The notes beneath the pieces are model-generated. The model did no database searches. It saw nothing but the letters and a program-made list of their open reading frames with translations, and was not told the DNA's origin. From positions 1 to 5,503 of the forward strand of contig WQWD01000179.1 of assembly GCA_009785545.1 (NCBI GenBank): DNA of 5,503 nucleotides, read 5' to 3'. The stretch is from Treponema sp. (GTDB taxonomy: Bacteria; Spirochaetota; Spirochaetia; Treponematales; Breznakiellaceae). The position numbers and the translations under genes are program-made. Of this stretch, positions 5,228-5,503 are shown piece by piece (position 1 is the stretch's first letter; every line of letters starts with the position of its first letter).

Positions 5228-5503
5228 CTACCAAGCCCAGCCAAACCCTAAACCGGGTATGAATGCGGCAATAACAGGTGTTATATGATACCCGCTTCCA
5301 CTACTCCTACTCCTTCTTGCTCCAAACGCCATAGGAACGCTGATAAATGGGTTTGCAAAGAATGATCTGTCGTGTCCGCCCAGTCTAAAACCCATAGCCG
5401 GGTTGAGCATAAATCCGGAAGCTGCTATTGGGCTTCGATCTGATCGCCAACGCCTGATTTCACCTATTCCCATGCCAAGTTCAAAATAAAATGGTGAAGC
5501 GCC
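5228..5503 (-). CDS. C-terminal part of a probable outer-membrane beta-barrel protein, 5' end beyond the window
   Basis: The frame is open from the window edge at 5503 to a TAG at 5230-5228, giving 91 residues. It starts GASPFYFELGMGIGEIRRW and ends HITPVIAAFIPGLGFGWAW. The sequence is built of short stretches of alternating hydrophobic and small or polar residues (FYFELGMGIGEI, GFMLNPAMGFRLG, FANPFISVPMAFGAR, HITPVIAAFIPGLGFGWAW). These are separated by charged or Gly/Ser turns and end in a C-terminal aromatic residue, the usual pattern of barrel strands and the recognition signal for the BAM assembly machine. The internal ATG at 5473 is not needed as a start because the reading frame continues upstream. 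It is on the same strand as acpS but separated by 283 bp holding an inverted repeat and a promoter, so it is probably a separate transcript. The specific family cannot be told from this fragment. Confidence 0.72.
   Translation of the reverse strand, partial: GASPFYFELGMGIGEIRRWRSDRSPIAASGFMLNPAMGFRLGGHDRSFFANPFISVPMAFGARRSRSSGSGYHITPVIAAFIPGLGFGWAW

Noticed and set aside
4628..5288. Plus-strand open frames over acpS and the palindrome
   Set aside because: They are antisense to acpS motifs or run through the inverted repeat; no domain or start signal supports them.

Overview
The window reads as a piece of a spirochaete chromosome, most like a Treponema. This rests on a moderate G+C content, frequent TTG starts, an acpS / zinc-ribbon DUF2225 / truA gene set, a sensor kinase with a large Cache domain, and a neighbouring gene that looks like an outer-membrane beta-barrel. 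The genus is an inference from gene content and style, not from a marker gene.

Left part (1-310, plus strand). The last 42 codons of an unidentified gene end at 129. A 119-bp non-coding element follows at 146-264. It has 17-bp terminal inverted repeats (15/17 matching) and is flanked on both sides by AGAT. It is almost entirely self-complementary and can fold either as three hairpins or as one long foldback. It looks like a MITE (a small non-autonomous transposable element) inserted between two genes, and it probably now serves as terminator and leader sequence.

Centre-left (311-2818, plus strand). One large gene encodes a hybrid sensor histidine kinase with the order TM, extracellular Cache, TM, PAS, HisKA, HATPase_c, receiver. 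All phosphotransfer residues appear intact. No partner regulator or HPt protein is visible in the window.

Centre-right (2859-4944, minus strand). Three genes run acpS, then a DUF2225 protein, then truA, with gaps of 42 and 40 bp, so they are probably one operon. AcpS activates acyl carrier protein for lipid synthesis, TruA makes pseudouridine in tRNA anticodon arms, and the middle protein is of unknown function. A well-formed sigma-70-type promoter sits so close to the acpS ATG, with no ribosome binding site, that the operon's mRNA is probably leaderless. The operon converges on the kinase gene with only 40 bp between the two stop codons.

Right end (4945-5503). A GC-rich inverted repeat of 130 bp (5014-5143) lies between the acpS promoter and the end of another minus-strand gene. 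That gene is cut by the window edge. Its visible 91 residues resemble the C-terminal strands of an outer-membrane beta-barrel ending in Trp.

The core genes are housekeeping or ordinary signalling. The most unusual material is the two non-coding palindromic elements and the apparently leaderless acpS promoter.
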